Below are positions 25,917-34,798 of a stretch of DNA of 42,462 bases, in pieces (within the stretch, counting starts at the first letter, position 1; each line of letters starts with the position of its first letter). A program made the position numbers and the translations under genes. The stretch is from positions 1-42,462 of the forward strand of contig JAJPIK010000076.1 of NCBI GenBank assembly GCA_021324795.1, read 5' to 3'. The notes under the pieces were generated by a model. The model was not told where the DNA came from, searched no databases, and saw only the letters and a list, made by a program, of their open reading frames with translations. This DNA is from Chloroflexota bacterium (GTDB lineage Bacteria > Chloroflexota > UBA6077 > FW602-bin22 > CADDYW01).

Positions 25917-27212
25917 ATGCTGTCGACGCGCTCATTCTCCAATCCCTTGCCGCCCGAGGAGCCGAGCCTGAACCGCAGGGACTTCGAGCATCTAGTGCGC
26001 GATGCCCTGGCGCACCTCTACGACCCCATGCATCTCCAAATCCATCCGTTGACTCGGCTGATGCCGCAAATGCCCGGCGGTCGGCCCTCCACGGTCGGCG
26101 GAGCACTTCGCCGCAGCCTTCTCGATGCCATCGATAGCCTGCGTCCGCCACCCGGCACGTCGGCGACATCGAAGGCCTATCGGAAGTACCGAATTCTCGA
26201 GCTGCGGTACGTCGAAGAAGCGGACCCAACGGAAGTTCAGCGCCAATTGGCGATGAGCAAGACCGAATACTATCGTGAGCACACGGAGGCGCTTGCTGCG
26301 ATTACTTCGGCCCTCCGCGAGCAGTGGCATGTCGAGGATGCGGAGAGGGGAGTTCGCATCCCGCAGGACACTGATCGGACTGAGTCGGCGGAGCGAGAAG
26401 TACGGGAGATCTGTGCGCAAATGCAACTCGAGATGCTCGATCTGCGCGACACGGCCCGGGAAGTAGTCAGCATTCTGGACCCCCTTTGCCAACGACAGGG
26501 AATTGGTCTCCGGCTACAGTCGGTGACCTCGCCGTGCCCCACCCACGCGGATCGCGTCGGGCTACGTCAAGCGCTACTGAACGCGATTCGCAAGGTGATG
26601 GATGCTGTCGCCCCCGGCCGGGTGGACGTCGAGGTGACGCTCGGTGCAAACGACGTGCGAGTCGAGATCCGAGGGACTCCGGCCGAACCACGCCCTCCCA
26701 TACCCCAACAACTCGATCTGACCGTCGCCCGTTGCCTGATCGAGTACCTTCGTGGTCGGGTGGAGATGAAGCCGGGAACCGACGTGACTGTCGAGTTTAG
26801 GTTGCCCACAACCAGACGTGCCCGCCTGCTCGTGGTCGACAACAATCAGGATTTCGTCGCCCTGGTGGCTCGCTACCTGAATCAGGAGAACTGGCAGGTC
26901 ATCGGCGCGCCCGATGCGCAACAGACCTATCGAATCATTGCAGAGCTGGCGCCTGATCTAATTCTTCTGGATGTCATGATGCCCGGTTGCGATGGTTGGG
27001 AAATCCTGCGCCAGCTCAAGTTATCGCGCCAGTCGCGGGAGATTCCGGTAATCATCTGTTCGGTTCTCGACGATGAGCAACTCGCGGTCTCCCTGGGGGC
27101 CGATGGATACCTGCTCAAGCCGGTTTCGCAGGATGATCTCCTACAAGCCTTGCACCGCTGGCAGGTAGGTAGGAACGGGGTGGGGCAAGAGTTTGAAGGA
27201 CGGATTCGATAA
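25917..27212 (+). CDS. Response regulator RR2: N-terminal HTH, dead ATPase-like domain, C-terminal receiver
   Basis: ATG 25917 gives 431 residues, matching the 429 of its paralogue at 31749-33038; a GTG at 25863 is possible. Residues 19-135 form a sigma-region-4-like helix-turn-helix (ILELRYVEEADPTEVQRQLAMSKTEYYREHTEAL). Residues 160-297 resemble a histidine kinase ATPase domain, but the N-box Asn is Lys225 and no DxGxG remains. Residues 302-415 are a receiver with VVDNNQD (Asn replaces the second Asp of the acidic pair), acceptor Asp352 in LLDVMMPGCDGW, CSVL, and Lys401. Output at the N-terminus and receiver at the C-terminus is the reverse of OmpR-type order. The last 98 bases overlap HK2 antisense. 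Confidence 0.88.
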   Translation: MLSTRSFSNPLPPEEPSLNRRDFEHLVRDALAHLYDPMHLQIHPLTRLMPQMPGGRPSTVGGALRRSLLDAIDSLRPPPGTSATSKAYRKYRILELRYVEEADPTEVQRQLAMSKTEYYREHTEALAAITSALREQWHVEDAERGVRIPQDTDRTESAEREVREICAQMQLEMLDLRDTAREVVSILDPLCQRQGIGLRLQSVTSPCPTHADRVGLRQALLNAIRKVMDAVAPGRVDVEVTLGANDVRVEIRGTPAEPRPPIPQQLDLTVARCLIEYLRGRVEMKPGTDVTVEFRLPTTRRARLLVVDNNQDFVALVARYLNQENWQVIGAPDAQQTYRIIAELAPDLILLDVMMPGCDGWEILRQLKLSRQSREIPVIICSVLDDEQLAVSLGADGYLLKPVSQDDLLQALHRWQVGRNGVGQEFEGRIR

Positions 27213-29334
27213 CCCCCATGACCTCTTGCGAGGTCATCCCCTCAGACTTGGTAATTTTGATCTCGGTGGATGCCTGCAGCGGCGGGTCGTCGGGAGGAGT
27301 CGCCGATAGGATTATAATCGGTATGTTGGACAGCTCGGAATCGGCTTGTACCTCTTGCAGTACGTCGAGGCCACTCCGGCCCGGCATCGCCAAATCGAGT
27401 ATCACGAGGTCCGGCGATGCCGATCGCATTATCGCGAGTGCATCGTCGCCGTTCAGCGCACTCAGCAGCTCGTAGTCATCTCCGCTGGCGCTCAGCATGC
27501 GCATGAGGAGTCGCACGGCACGAAAGTCGTCGTCCACTAGGAGGATGCGGCGGATCGGAATGCTCAGGCGCTCGATGGCGGTACGTAGGTCGAGCAGCGT
27601 AATCGGCTTCACGAGGTAATCGGCCACTCCCAGAGTCCGCGCAGCAGCGCTTTCCGTGCGCAGCGAGCAACGGATTACCGGCGCTGCTGTATCGGTGACG
27701 GGCGTCTCCAGGTCCGCGACAATGGCAGCAGCCTTGAGCTCTTCGGCAAGGTGCCCCGCGTAGGCTGACTCCGCAGTCGACACAACACGGTAGGCATCCA
27801 GCCTGCGCTCGAACAGCCGGCGGAGGGCCGGGCTCTCGCTAGCGAGGACGAGCAGGGGTTGTGCGGCGGCTGGTGGTGCCGATTGATCGTGTTGTCGGTC
27901 CTGGGCGTCCACCTCCACCGCGCCATCATCCACAACATCCTCGACGGGAAGGGCAATCCAGAAGGATGTGCCAACGCCGACTTCGCTTTTCACCCACATC
28001 CGGCCTCTGTGCAACTCGATGAACTTCTTGCTGATTGAAAGCCCCAGGCCGGTGCTGATGTGCTCCCGCGCCGCGAGGTCGTCGACGTGATGAAACTCCT
28101 CGAACATCCGGTTGATCTTGTCAAACGGAATTCCTCGACCAGTATCGGTAATGGAAAGGAGCACTTCCCGACCGTGGCGCGAAGCGCTGATCGAGATCTT
28201 CCCACGTTCGGTAAAGCGTGCAGCATTGGTGAGAAGATTCAAGATTACTTGGCGAATCCGCAAGCGGTCAAGGCTCATCGGCGGCAGGTCCGGATCTAGC
28301 TCGACATCGAGACGAAGACCCTTGGCGTGGATGTAATCGCCAACAATGCCGACCGCATCGCGTATGATGTCGGCGAGATTGGCTGGTTCGCGAACCAGCG
28401 CTAGTCGATGCACTTCCGCTTGGGCTAGGTCAAGCACGTCGTCGGTGAGGTCGAGCAGATGCCGAGCGCTGCGGTAGATTGCATTGAGGTCAGCTCGGTA
28501 CTCGCGCGGCAGGGGCTGCGATCCGTAAGTCTCTGGCGCCGATATCATCATCTCGCTGAAGCCGACGATCAGGTTCAGCGGCGTGCGCAACTCGTGGCTG
28601 ATATTCGCGACTAGCTCGGCTTTTGCTCGCTCGGCACTTTCGGCCGCCCGCCAGGCGACCGCCAGCGCAGAATTGGCCCCCTGCAAGCGATAATACGCGA
28701 CATCGAGTTGTTTGAGCGCTTGGACAAGCTTGGCGCGGTGTTCCTGGGCATCACGCAGGTTACGGCGTGTTTGGTCGTAGTGGTCGAGAGACCGCTCGAC
28801 CGCCTCTATCAAGTTACGTACGAGCGTCCAGGCAAAGAGCGCTGTGAACGCCGAGGCCAGGCTGGTCGTAACAAGCCGGCCCAGACCCAGGAAGCTCGGC
28901 GTGAACAAGACCGACGCGCCTGCAAGGATGGTCGCCTCACCCGCCGCAGCCAGGAGACCCGCGAGAGGATGAATTGTGATCGTGGCAGCGAGGGCGATCA
29001 ACGGATAGAGGTAGAGGATTTCATCACTCCGGAACAGCCACAGCGCGAAGGTGCAACAGGCGAGCGCCCAGACCACGAAGAAAAGGGCTGCACTCCCTGG
29101 ACGATGCGTGAGTAGTCGGTAGCTTACCAGTTCGCCGCCGATGATGAATGGGAAGATTATCCATGCCTTCAATCCGATCTCGAACGGCGAGCTCGCGGTA
29201 AAGAGCGTGTGCCACAGGAAATGGCCGGCGACGGTGAAAGCCAGTACCCATCGGAGGCTTGATGCGCGAAGGCTCCAAAGTGCTTCCCGCGTGCCCTGAT
29301 GGTTCGTGTCGGACGGGCCAGTCAATACTCGCAC
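27115..29334 (-). CDS. Membrane hybrid histidine kinase HK2
   Basis: This 739-residue protein uses GTG 29334 nine bases after AAGGAGG. Hydrophobic segments fill about 27-172, then a helical linker, HisKA SHELRTPLN (His247), and an ATPase domain with Asn370, DTGRGI (Asp397) and STGLGL. A receiver-like domain (about 492-592, ending DYLVKPIT) is followed by a receiver with LLVDDDFRA and Asp647, and a short tail. In the final receiver, helix 4 is shortened and KP is replaced by ITKSEG. It converges on RR2 (98-base overlap) and diverges from HK3 across 259 bases. It probably phosphorylates RR2; its signal is unknown. Confidence 0.93.
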   Translation of the reverse strand: MRVLTGPSDTNHQGTREALWSLRASSLRWVLAFTVAGHFLWHTLFTASSPFEIGLKAWIIFPFIIGGELVSYRLLTHRPGSAALFFVVWALACCTFALWLFRSDEILYLYPLIALAATITIHPLAGLLAAAGEATILAGASVLFTPSFLGLGRLVTTSLASAFTALFAWTLVRNLIEAVERSLDHYDQTRRNLRDAQEHRAKLVQALKQLDVAYYRLQGANSALAVAWRAAESAERAKAELVANISHELRTPLNLIVGFSEMMISAPETYGSQPLPREYRADLNAIYRSARHLLDLTDDVLDLAQAEVHRLALVREPANLADIIRDAVGIVGDYIHAKGLRLDVELDPDLPPMSLDRLRIRQVILNLLTNAARFTERGKISISASRHGREVLLSITDTGRGIPFDKINRMFEEFHHVDDLAAREHISTGLGLSISKKFIELHRGRMWVKSEVGVGTSFWIALPVEDVVDDGAVEVDAQDRQHDQSAPPAAAQPLLVLASESPALRRLFERRLDAYRVVSTAESAYAGHLAEELKAAAIVADLETPVTDTAAPVIRCSLRTESAAARTLGVADYLVKPITLLDLRTAIERLSIPIRRILLVDDDFRAVRLLMRMLSASGDDYELLSALNGDDALAIMRSASPDLVILDLAMPGRSGLDVLQEVQADSELSNIPIIILSATPPDDPPLQASTEIKITKSEGMTSQEVMGVIESVLQTLAPPRSYLPASGARLVGDHPAKPA

Positions 29335-29478
29335 AACTGATCGCCTCCTTCTGGGGTGTTAGCTGACCATGTGGTCGTCGTTCCGGTGCAGCTGCGACAG
29401 CCACGGACCTGTCCCCCACTTAGCCTTTCGTTATTGTAACGAGGGCTCCCGTCACTTCTGGTGCACACACTCGGTCGA

Positions 29479-29508
29479 TTCGACGGAACAGTCTGCCCTA
29501 TATATAAT
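29479..29508 (+). promoter_or_regulatory. Promoter before HK3
   Basis: A consensus TATAAT (29503-29508) within TATATATAAT, with a weak -35 TTCGAC (29479-29484) at 18 bases, lies about 85 bases before the HK3 start. The opposite strand carries a TACAAT (29438-29433) that could serve HK2, but no -35 stands with it. Confidence 0.5.
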
Positions 29509-29593
29509 GTCGCCGATTCCAAACATTTCCCTTGCCGCGTGACGTGAGTATGTCACTCAAGCCACCAACTGGCCGAGTTCAGGAGGATCACTC

Positions 29594-31810
29594 ATGGTCG
29601 AACCTTCACGAACTCTGATGAACAAATTGGACTGTGCTGAGCTCGATCTGTCTGAATTGCGATCGCAGGCGCTCACGTATCTCATGATCGCACTGGTGGG
29701 CTCTGCCTGGGCCCTGAATCTCGTGATGCCGCCCTTGTCCGGCAGCGCCGATGCCACCGAGAGCTTTTTTCTGGCTTCGCTGTGGCTCATGGCGACCGGC
29801 GCGAGCGGCTTGGTCATTGGTCGCTACAGCGTGACGTTGGCTGGAGTGACCGTCGCCGCCGCGACGACGAGCCTCATTGGCTTCACCGCTCTGCATCTGT
29901 CCGGTGACCTGGTGCTCAGTTTCCTCGCGCTCGTCGTAGTCTCGGTCATGGCAGTATCCGGCCCCCGCTATGGCTTCGCCTGGGCGATCATCTCCAGTCT
30001 GGTCACCGTTTCTGTCCACGGGCCGGCCGGATCGGCGAGGATCGAGATCACCCTGGTGACCCTCGCGCTCGTCTGGGGCAGCACGTTCGCCGCCTGGCTG
30101 GGGTTTCGTCCGATGTACGTCGCAGCGGAGTGGGCCTGGAGCAACTACGAGGAGAGCTTGCATCTGAGTCAGGAGTTACGCATTCGGCAGGGAGAGCTGG
30201 TTGGGCTCGTGAAGAATCTTTCCGAGGCATACGATCGGCTCGGGAAGAAGGACATTGCTCTTCAACGTGCGCTCAACGCCGCAGACCATGCCCGTCGTCT
30301 GAAGGCTGAGTTCGCCGCGGCGATCAGTCATGAACTGCGCACGCCGATCAACCTCATTCTTGGCGTGAGCGAAATCCTGATGGGTGCGCCTGATAACGGG
30401 CTGACCGAGACTCTTCCGGTCAGCATTCGCGAGGATATCGAGGTGATCTACCGCAATGCATGCCACATCTCCCACCTCATTGACGACGTCCTTGACCTGA
30501 GCCAGGTCGATGCCCATCGCATGGGCCTGCAGAAAGAGCCGTCGCAAATTGCCGACATCATCGAGCGGGCCAGAGCCGTTGTCGCGACGCTGTTCGAGCG
30601 TAAGGGGCTATACCTTCGGGTTGATCTCCCCGATAACTTGCCGATCGTTCGGGCAGATCCGACGCGGCTGCGACAGGTATTGATCAACCTCTTGACCAAC
30701 GCGACCCGTTTCACTGACAAGGGAGGCGTGACGGTTTCTGCGGCGGTGGAGGAGCGAGATGTGGTAATCTCGGTCGCAGACACTGGAGTTGGTATCCCTT
30801 CGAACGCTTTACCCCACGTCTTTGAAGAATTCCATCAGTTTGGTCCGGCCGAAACCCGTGTTGGTGGCAGCGGTTTGGGCCTGACTATCTCCAAGCGCAT
30901 CATCGAGCTTCACGGAGGAAACATCTGGGTGGAGAGCGAGGTCGGCAAAGGAAGCACGTTTTCGTTTAGCCTTCCGACTGCCGACGCGGTCGTCGTCTCG
31001 TCGCCCGACATCAACTTTCACCCCTTTCCTTCGGCGGCCAGCAGCCACGAGGCATGCCTGCTGGCGGTGGTCGGCGAGGATACCCAGCCGATCCACATCC
31101 TCCGTCGCTACCTCGATGATTACCAGATCATCGCGGTCCAGACCGTGGAGCAGATAAGATGCGAAGCGCACCGGCGTCAGGTGGATGGGATACTCGTCAC
31201 GAAACCGAGCTCACTGATCGAGGCCCGGCGGCTCCGCAGCGATCTTGCCAACATTCCGATCATTGCTTGCTCGATTCGGACGACCCACACGCTAGCGCAG
31301 GAGGCCGGGGTCGCCGAATATCTCGTGAAGCCGGTCACCTCCGAACGGCTAGAAGCGGCGCTCCGCCGCCTGCATCGACGAATCCGGTGCGTCCTGGTCG
31401 TCGACGATGATCCGGAGATGCGTCGGGTGCTCACCAGGATGATCTGCCTGGGCGGGCCAACCCGTACGGTCGTGGAAGCCGCGGATGGTAGCGAGGCTCT
31501 GCGCTATTTGCGCTCGGCACGACCAGATGTGGTTCTGCTGGATTTGCTGATGCCCGGGATGGACGGATATGCCTTCCTGAGATCTCTGCGCTCCGAGAAG
31601 ACTCTGAAACGCCTACCGGTCATCGTGATCACGGCAAAGGGTCACGAGCGCGAGGCCGTGGTGGCGGACGAGCTGCTGATCACGCGGCAGGATGGATTAT
31701 CCGTTGGTGAGATCACCCAGGCGCTGCGCGCAAGTCTGAACGTCCTCGTCAACCCGTTCGAGAACTCGGAATGCAGCGCTCCAGGGCTGCGAGCAACGCC
31801 TCCCGGCTGA
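29594..31810 (+). CDS. Membrane hybrid histidine kinase HK3
   Basis: 738 residues, ATG after AGGAGGATC. About six hydrophobic segments (27-170), helical linker, His[11 protein letters not shown] (His246), ATPase domain with Asn369, DTGVGI (Asp396) and GGSGLGL. A receiver-like domain lacks the acceptor Asp ([11 protein letters not shown] at that point; ends EYLVKPVT, about 486-592). The last receiver has VLVVDDDPE and Asp650, then ITRQDGLS in place of the KP loop. Length and domain order match HK1 and HK2 almost to the residue. The last 62 bases overlap the convergent regulator RR3. The membrane part differs most among the three, so each may sense a different cue. Confidence 0.93.
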   Translation: MVEPSRTLMNKLDCAELDLSELRSQALTYLMIALVGSAWALNLVMPPLSGSADATESFFLASLWLMATGASGLVIGRYSVTLAGVTVAAATTSLIGFTALHLSGDLVLSFLALVVVSVMAVSGPRYGFAWAIISSLVTVSVHGPAGSARIEITLVTLALVWGSTFAAWLGFRPMYVAAEWAWSNYEESLHLSQELRIRQGELVGLVKNLSEAYDRLGKKDIALQRALNAADHARRLKAEFAAAISHELRTPINLILGVSEILMGAPDNGLTETLPVSIREDIEVIYRNACHISHLIDDVLDLSQVDAHRMGLQKEPSQIADIIERARAVVATLFERKGLYLRVDLPDNLPIVRADPTRLRQVLINLLTNATRFTDKGGVTVSAAVEERDVVISVADTGVGIPSNALPHVFEEFHQFGPAETRVGGSGLGLTISKRIIELHGGNIWVESEVGKGSTFSFSLPTADAVVVSSPDINFHPFPSAASSHEACLLAVVGEDTQPIHILRRYLDDYQIIAVQTVEQIRCEAHRRQVDGILVTKPSSLIEARRLRSDLANIPIIACSIRTTHTLAQEAGVAEYLVKPVTSERLEAALRRLHRRIRCVLVVDDDPEMRRVLTRMICLGGPTRTVVEAADGSEALRYLRSARPDVVLLDLLMPGMDGYAFLRSLRSEKTLKRLPVIVITAKGHEREAVVADELLITRQDGLSVGEITQALRASLNVLVNPFENSECSAPGLRATPPG

Positions 31811-33038
31811 CCGGTTTGTTCAGGAACTCGGCGACGCCGAGTGACAGAGCCAACGAGCGTTCGGGGAGGACCGAGCAAAGGATGACCGGGATGTGCCGGG
31901 TATCCGGGTCACCACGGAGCATGCGGAGCAGATCCCAGCCATCCTGAGACGGCATCAGCACATCGAGCGTGATGGCGTCCGGGCAGGCCTCTCGGACGAG
32001 CTGCAGCGCGGTGGCGCTGGTGCTCGCCTGGACGACGCGGTAGGCATGGTCGCGCAACATGCGGGAGAAGAGGAACGCGACGTCCGGATTGTCGTCGATC
32101 ACCAGAAGCGTTCGCGTGCGCGTCAGCGGCAACATCACGCTGGCGTGGAAGGCGACGTTCGCACTCTGGTCGATCCGAAGCCGCCCTCCCTGAAACTCGA
32201 TCAGCTTCCCGGTCGCGATGAGCCGCGCTTCGACATCGGTCGGCGGCGCCACTGTCGCCGCCCCGGCTCGGGGCACCGAGACGTCCAGCCGAACTCTTGC
32301 GGCGACAACGTCTGCGGCCACCTGGATGCGCGCCCGAGTGCGACTCTCGATCGCGCTTTCGAGGAGATCGATGAGCACCTGTCGCAGAACCAGGCGATGC
32401 ACGCACACCGGAGGTAGCTCCTCCGGGAAAGCCACCTCGACGTGCGCTCCCCGCTCCTCGACCAGTCGGGCGACGACATCCAGGGCATCCTGGATCACAA
32501 TGGAGAGCCCGATGGGTTCGGTCGACGGGAGTGCCCCGACTTTGAACAGCTCATCCTGGAGTGCCTCGGATGCGGTGAAGCGCTCCATCATCCGGTCCGG
32601 CGCGTATCCCGCTGCTGGTATGGCGATCGCTTCTATCGTCGGGCGAGATGCCTCCGACCGCCTCGAATTCGCCCGGCTGCGATAGTGCTCCCAGAGGACC
32701 ACGGCCACGTCATTGAGGGCTCGGTCCCGTTCTCGTTGTGACTGGCGCACGCTGATCTGGAGCTCGTGCGCGGTTTGCTCCGGGGTCGCTCCCTCGATGT
32801 AGCGTAGCTTGAGGTAGCGGTAGCGCCGCCAGGCCGGTGACGATGGCGGACACGGCTCCGGGGGACGGAGCGACTCGACCGCGTCCAGGAGAAGTCGTCG
32901 CAACGCGTCCTCGGAGATTGGACGCTCGCCCCCGAGCACCGACGTCAGCGGGTGGGACCGAAGGTACGGACGGTCATAGAGGTGGGCGAGAGCATCGCGC
33001 ACGTAATTCGAAAACACGTCGGCGCTCAGCAAGACCAC
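31749..33038 (-). CDS. Response regulator RR3: N-terminal HTH, dead ATPase-like domain, C-terminal receiver
   Basis: GTG 33038 after AAGGAG gives 429 residues. The helix-turn-helix is at about 70-115 ([34 protein letters not shown]). The ATPase-like domain (about 175-306) aligns [16 protein letters not shown] with the kinase N-box but has Ser for the key Asn, and it lacks the DxGxG box. The receiver (309-422) has LLVIDDNPD, acceptor Asp359 in [16 protein letters not shown] and Lys408. It is closer to RR1 in the receiver (MPSQDGW, CSVLAER/CSVLPER) than to RR2. It lies tail to tail with HK3 and is divergent from the third importer operon, so that operon is a natural target. Confidence 0.9.
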   Translation of the reverse strand: MVLLSADVFSNYVRDALAHLYDRPYLRSHPLTSVLGGERPISEDALRRLLLDAVESLRPPEPCPPSSPAWRRYRYLKLRYIEGATPEQTAHELQISVRQSQRERDRALNDVAVVLWEHYRSRANSRRSEASRPTIEAIAIPAAGYAPDRMMERFTASEALQDELFKVGALPSTEPIGLSIVIQDALDVVARLVEERGAHVEVAFPEELPPVCVHRLVLRQVLIDLLESAIESRTRARIQVAADVVAARVRLDVSVPRAGAATVAPPTDVEARLIATGKLIEFQGGRLRIDQSANVAFHASVMLPLTRTRTLLVIDDNPDVAFLFSRMLRDHAYRVVQASTSATALQLVREACPDAITLDVLMPSQDGWDLLRMLRGDPDTRHIPVILCSVLPERSLALSLGVAEFLNKPVSREALLAALERCIPSSRTG

Positions 33039-33138
33039 GCGCTCCTTGGCAAACCCGCCGGCCGATCAGCCTCACACGCGATGCCGGGCTACGACGTCGC
33101 AAAATCCGTGGCATGGAGACAGGTCCATCATGATGGCG

Positions 33139-33166
33139 ATTGTAGCACGCTCCACGGATGGGTCAA
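33139..33166 (-). promoter_or_regulatory. Promoter before regulator RR3
   Basis: On the minus strand TTGACC (33166-33161), a 16-base spacer and TGC-TACAAT (-10 at 33144-33139) form a good promoter about 100 bases before the start. The -10 lies in the 14-mer also found before HK1. Confidence 0.65.
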
Positions 33167-33174
33167 GACGATTA

Positions 33175-33225
33175 TGTCTGCAGTTTGTCCGCATTTGGCC
33201 GTGACCTGGCGCCGGGCCCGTTGCC
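33175..33225 (+). repeat. 51-bp dispersed repeat, copy A
   Basis: It matches 40628-40678 in the same orientation at 47 of 51 bases, and all four differences are transitions. It lies between the RR3 promoter and binding protein 3. With copy B it brackets the whole third importer operon. Confidence 0.85.
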
Positions 33226-33285
33226 CTCGGAATACGAGCCCTCTATCCTACGGGAAAGACAAGACCAAGTTGCGATATGACCCGA

Positions 33286-33313
33286 TTGACCCGCATGCGG
33301 TATGTAGTATGGG
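33286..33313 (+). promoter_or_regulatory. Possible promoter of the third importer operon
   Basis: TTGACC (33286-33291) with TATGGG 16 bases on (33308-33313). The -10 is weak, as expected of an activator-dependent promoter. The palindrome CCGCATGCGG (33291-33300) sits in the spacer and could be an operator. Confidence 0.4.
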
Positions 33314-33337
33314 GTCCACGAAGGAGGACGAAGAGAC

Positions 33338-34798
33338 ATGGTTGAGGTACAACGATCCGGGACAGTGACACGACGATCGGTCCTCCGTACGGCGGTCGCG
33401 GCCGTCACGTCCATTGCTGGGGCAGGGCTCCTCGCTGCCTGCGGGCAAAGTGCTCCACTGTCTGCTACCGCGCCGCGCCCCGCGAACCCGGCTCCGACTT
33501 CGGCCGCAGCTACGGCCGCAGGGGGCCCAGTTGCCACGGCAGCGCCGTCCACCGAGAAGTTCACTATCCGGATCAGCGGCGCCAATGACCAGCGGTCACT
33601 CGCCCGCGGCGATCTGGGTAAGGCGTATACTAAGGACCACCCGAACGTCACCGTCGTGTACGAGCCCCTGGCTGATCTGTATCAGAAGCAACTCATCATG
33701 GCCGCTGGGGGAACGGCGGGCGAGGCATACCAGGGGTTCTCGATTAACCAATACCAGCAGATGATGCTCGCCGGAGTATACGCTGACCACACCCCCCTGA
33801 TCAAGGGACATAACTTCAACTTCAGCGACCTCCTCGAGCAAGCCCAGGCCGGCGTCCAGTACAAAGGTAAGATCTGGGCGATTCCGTACGAGAACCACGC
33901 CGGCTACTCGAGCATCTTCATCAACAAAACTATGTTCGAGAAAGAAGGAATACCGGTCCCGAAGCTCGACTGGACCGATGATCCACACCCTGGGCTCAAG
34001 TCCTGGAGCTTCGACGACATCCGCAGCGCGGCACTTCAGCTGACGAAGCGTCAGGGCAGCAAAATTACCCAATGGGGCTTTCAGGAGATCGGCGCGGCTA
34101 ACCTGTGGTCCTATCAATGGTGCATCATTCGCTCGTTTGGCGGCGATTTCATGAACAAGGACGGCACCAAAATGACTCTGGACACTCCCGAGGCGCGCGA
34201 TGCGATCAAATGGCAGGTCCAGCTGCACCAACAGGACAAAGTCGCACCGCTCCCCGCGGACACGCCGTCGGGCGGCCCTGACCTGTTCGCCACTGGCCGG
34301 ATCGGCATCCGTCTGGCAGCTAGCTTTCAGGTAGCAGCAGCTAAGCAGAAATATAAGGACTTCGAGTGGATCGCTCTCCCGGGTGGCCACGGTAAGGGCG
34401 GCTCCGACGGCTTGCTAGAGTTCAACTCGTTTTCCGTGCTGGCCTCCGCCAAGCACCCGGATGACACGTTTGAGGTGATCAAGATCATGACCAGCCCAGA
34501 CGCCAGCCGAAAGATCCGCGAGATGGGTGGCAACAACGGCTCGTGGAAGGAGCTCTGGTCAGATCAGTGGGTCACTTCCGACCCGGTGTTCTCGGTCTTC
34601 GCGAAGACGATCATGCACAGCAGTGGGCTACTCCAGCCAGCCAATGGGCGCTGCAACGAGCAGGGCGACATGGCACGTCAGCTGCTCAACCAAATCCTGG
34701 CTGGAGAGCGTACCGACGTCGACCAGGCGATCACCGACATGAACACCAAGCTCCAGGCGATCGTAGACAAGCCGGCGCCTGGCCTCAGCACCCAATAA
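33338..34798 (+). CDS. Sugar ABC transporter substrate-binding lipoprotein 3
   Basis: 486 residues, ATG after AAGGAGGACG. The leader VTRRSVLRTAVAAVTSIAGAGLLAACGQ has a Tat twin-Arg motif and a lipobox (Cys34), then an Ala/Pro/Thr linker. The binding domain has PNVTVVYEPLADLYQKQLIMAAGG, YKGKIWAIPYENHAGYSSIFINKTMF and WSYQWCIIRSFGGDFMN, a CUT1-type fold. The TAA stop (34796-34798) coincides with the outer end of the IS1182-type element that follows, so the native C-terminus may have been longer or changed by the insertion. The permeases for this protein lie beyond the IS at 36452. Confidence 0.9.
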   Translation: MVEVQRSGTVTRRSVLRTAVAAVTSIAGAGLLAACGQSAPLSATAPRPANPAPTSAAATAAGGPVATAAPSTEKFTIRISGANDQRSLARGDLGKAYTKDHPNVTVVYEPLADLYQKQLIMAAGGTAGEAYQGFSINQYQQMMLAGVYADHTPLIKGHNFNFSDLLEQAQAGVQYKGKIWAIPYENHAGYSSIFINKTMFEKEGIPVPKLDWTDDPHPGLKSWSFDDIRSAALQLTKRQGSKITQWGFQEIGAANLWSYQWCIIRSFGGDFMNKDGTKMTLDTPEARDAIKWQVQLHQQDKVAPLPADTPSGGPDLFATGRIGIRLAASFQVAAAKQKYKDFEWIALPGGHGKGGSDGLLEFNSFSVLASAKHPDDTFEVIKIMTSPDASRKIREMGGNNGSWKELWSDQWVTSDPVFSVFAKTIMHSSGLLQPANGRCNEQGDMARQLLNQILAGERTDVDQAITDMNTKLQAIVDKPAPGLSTQ

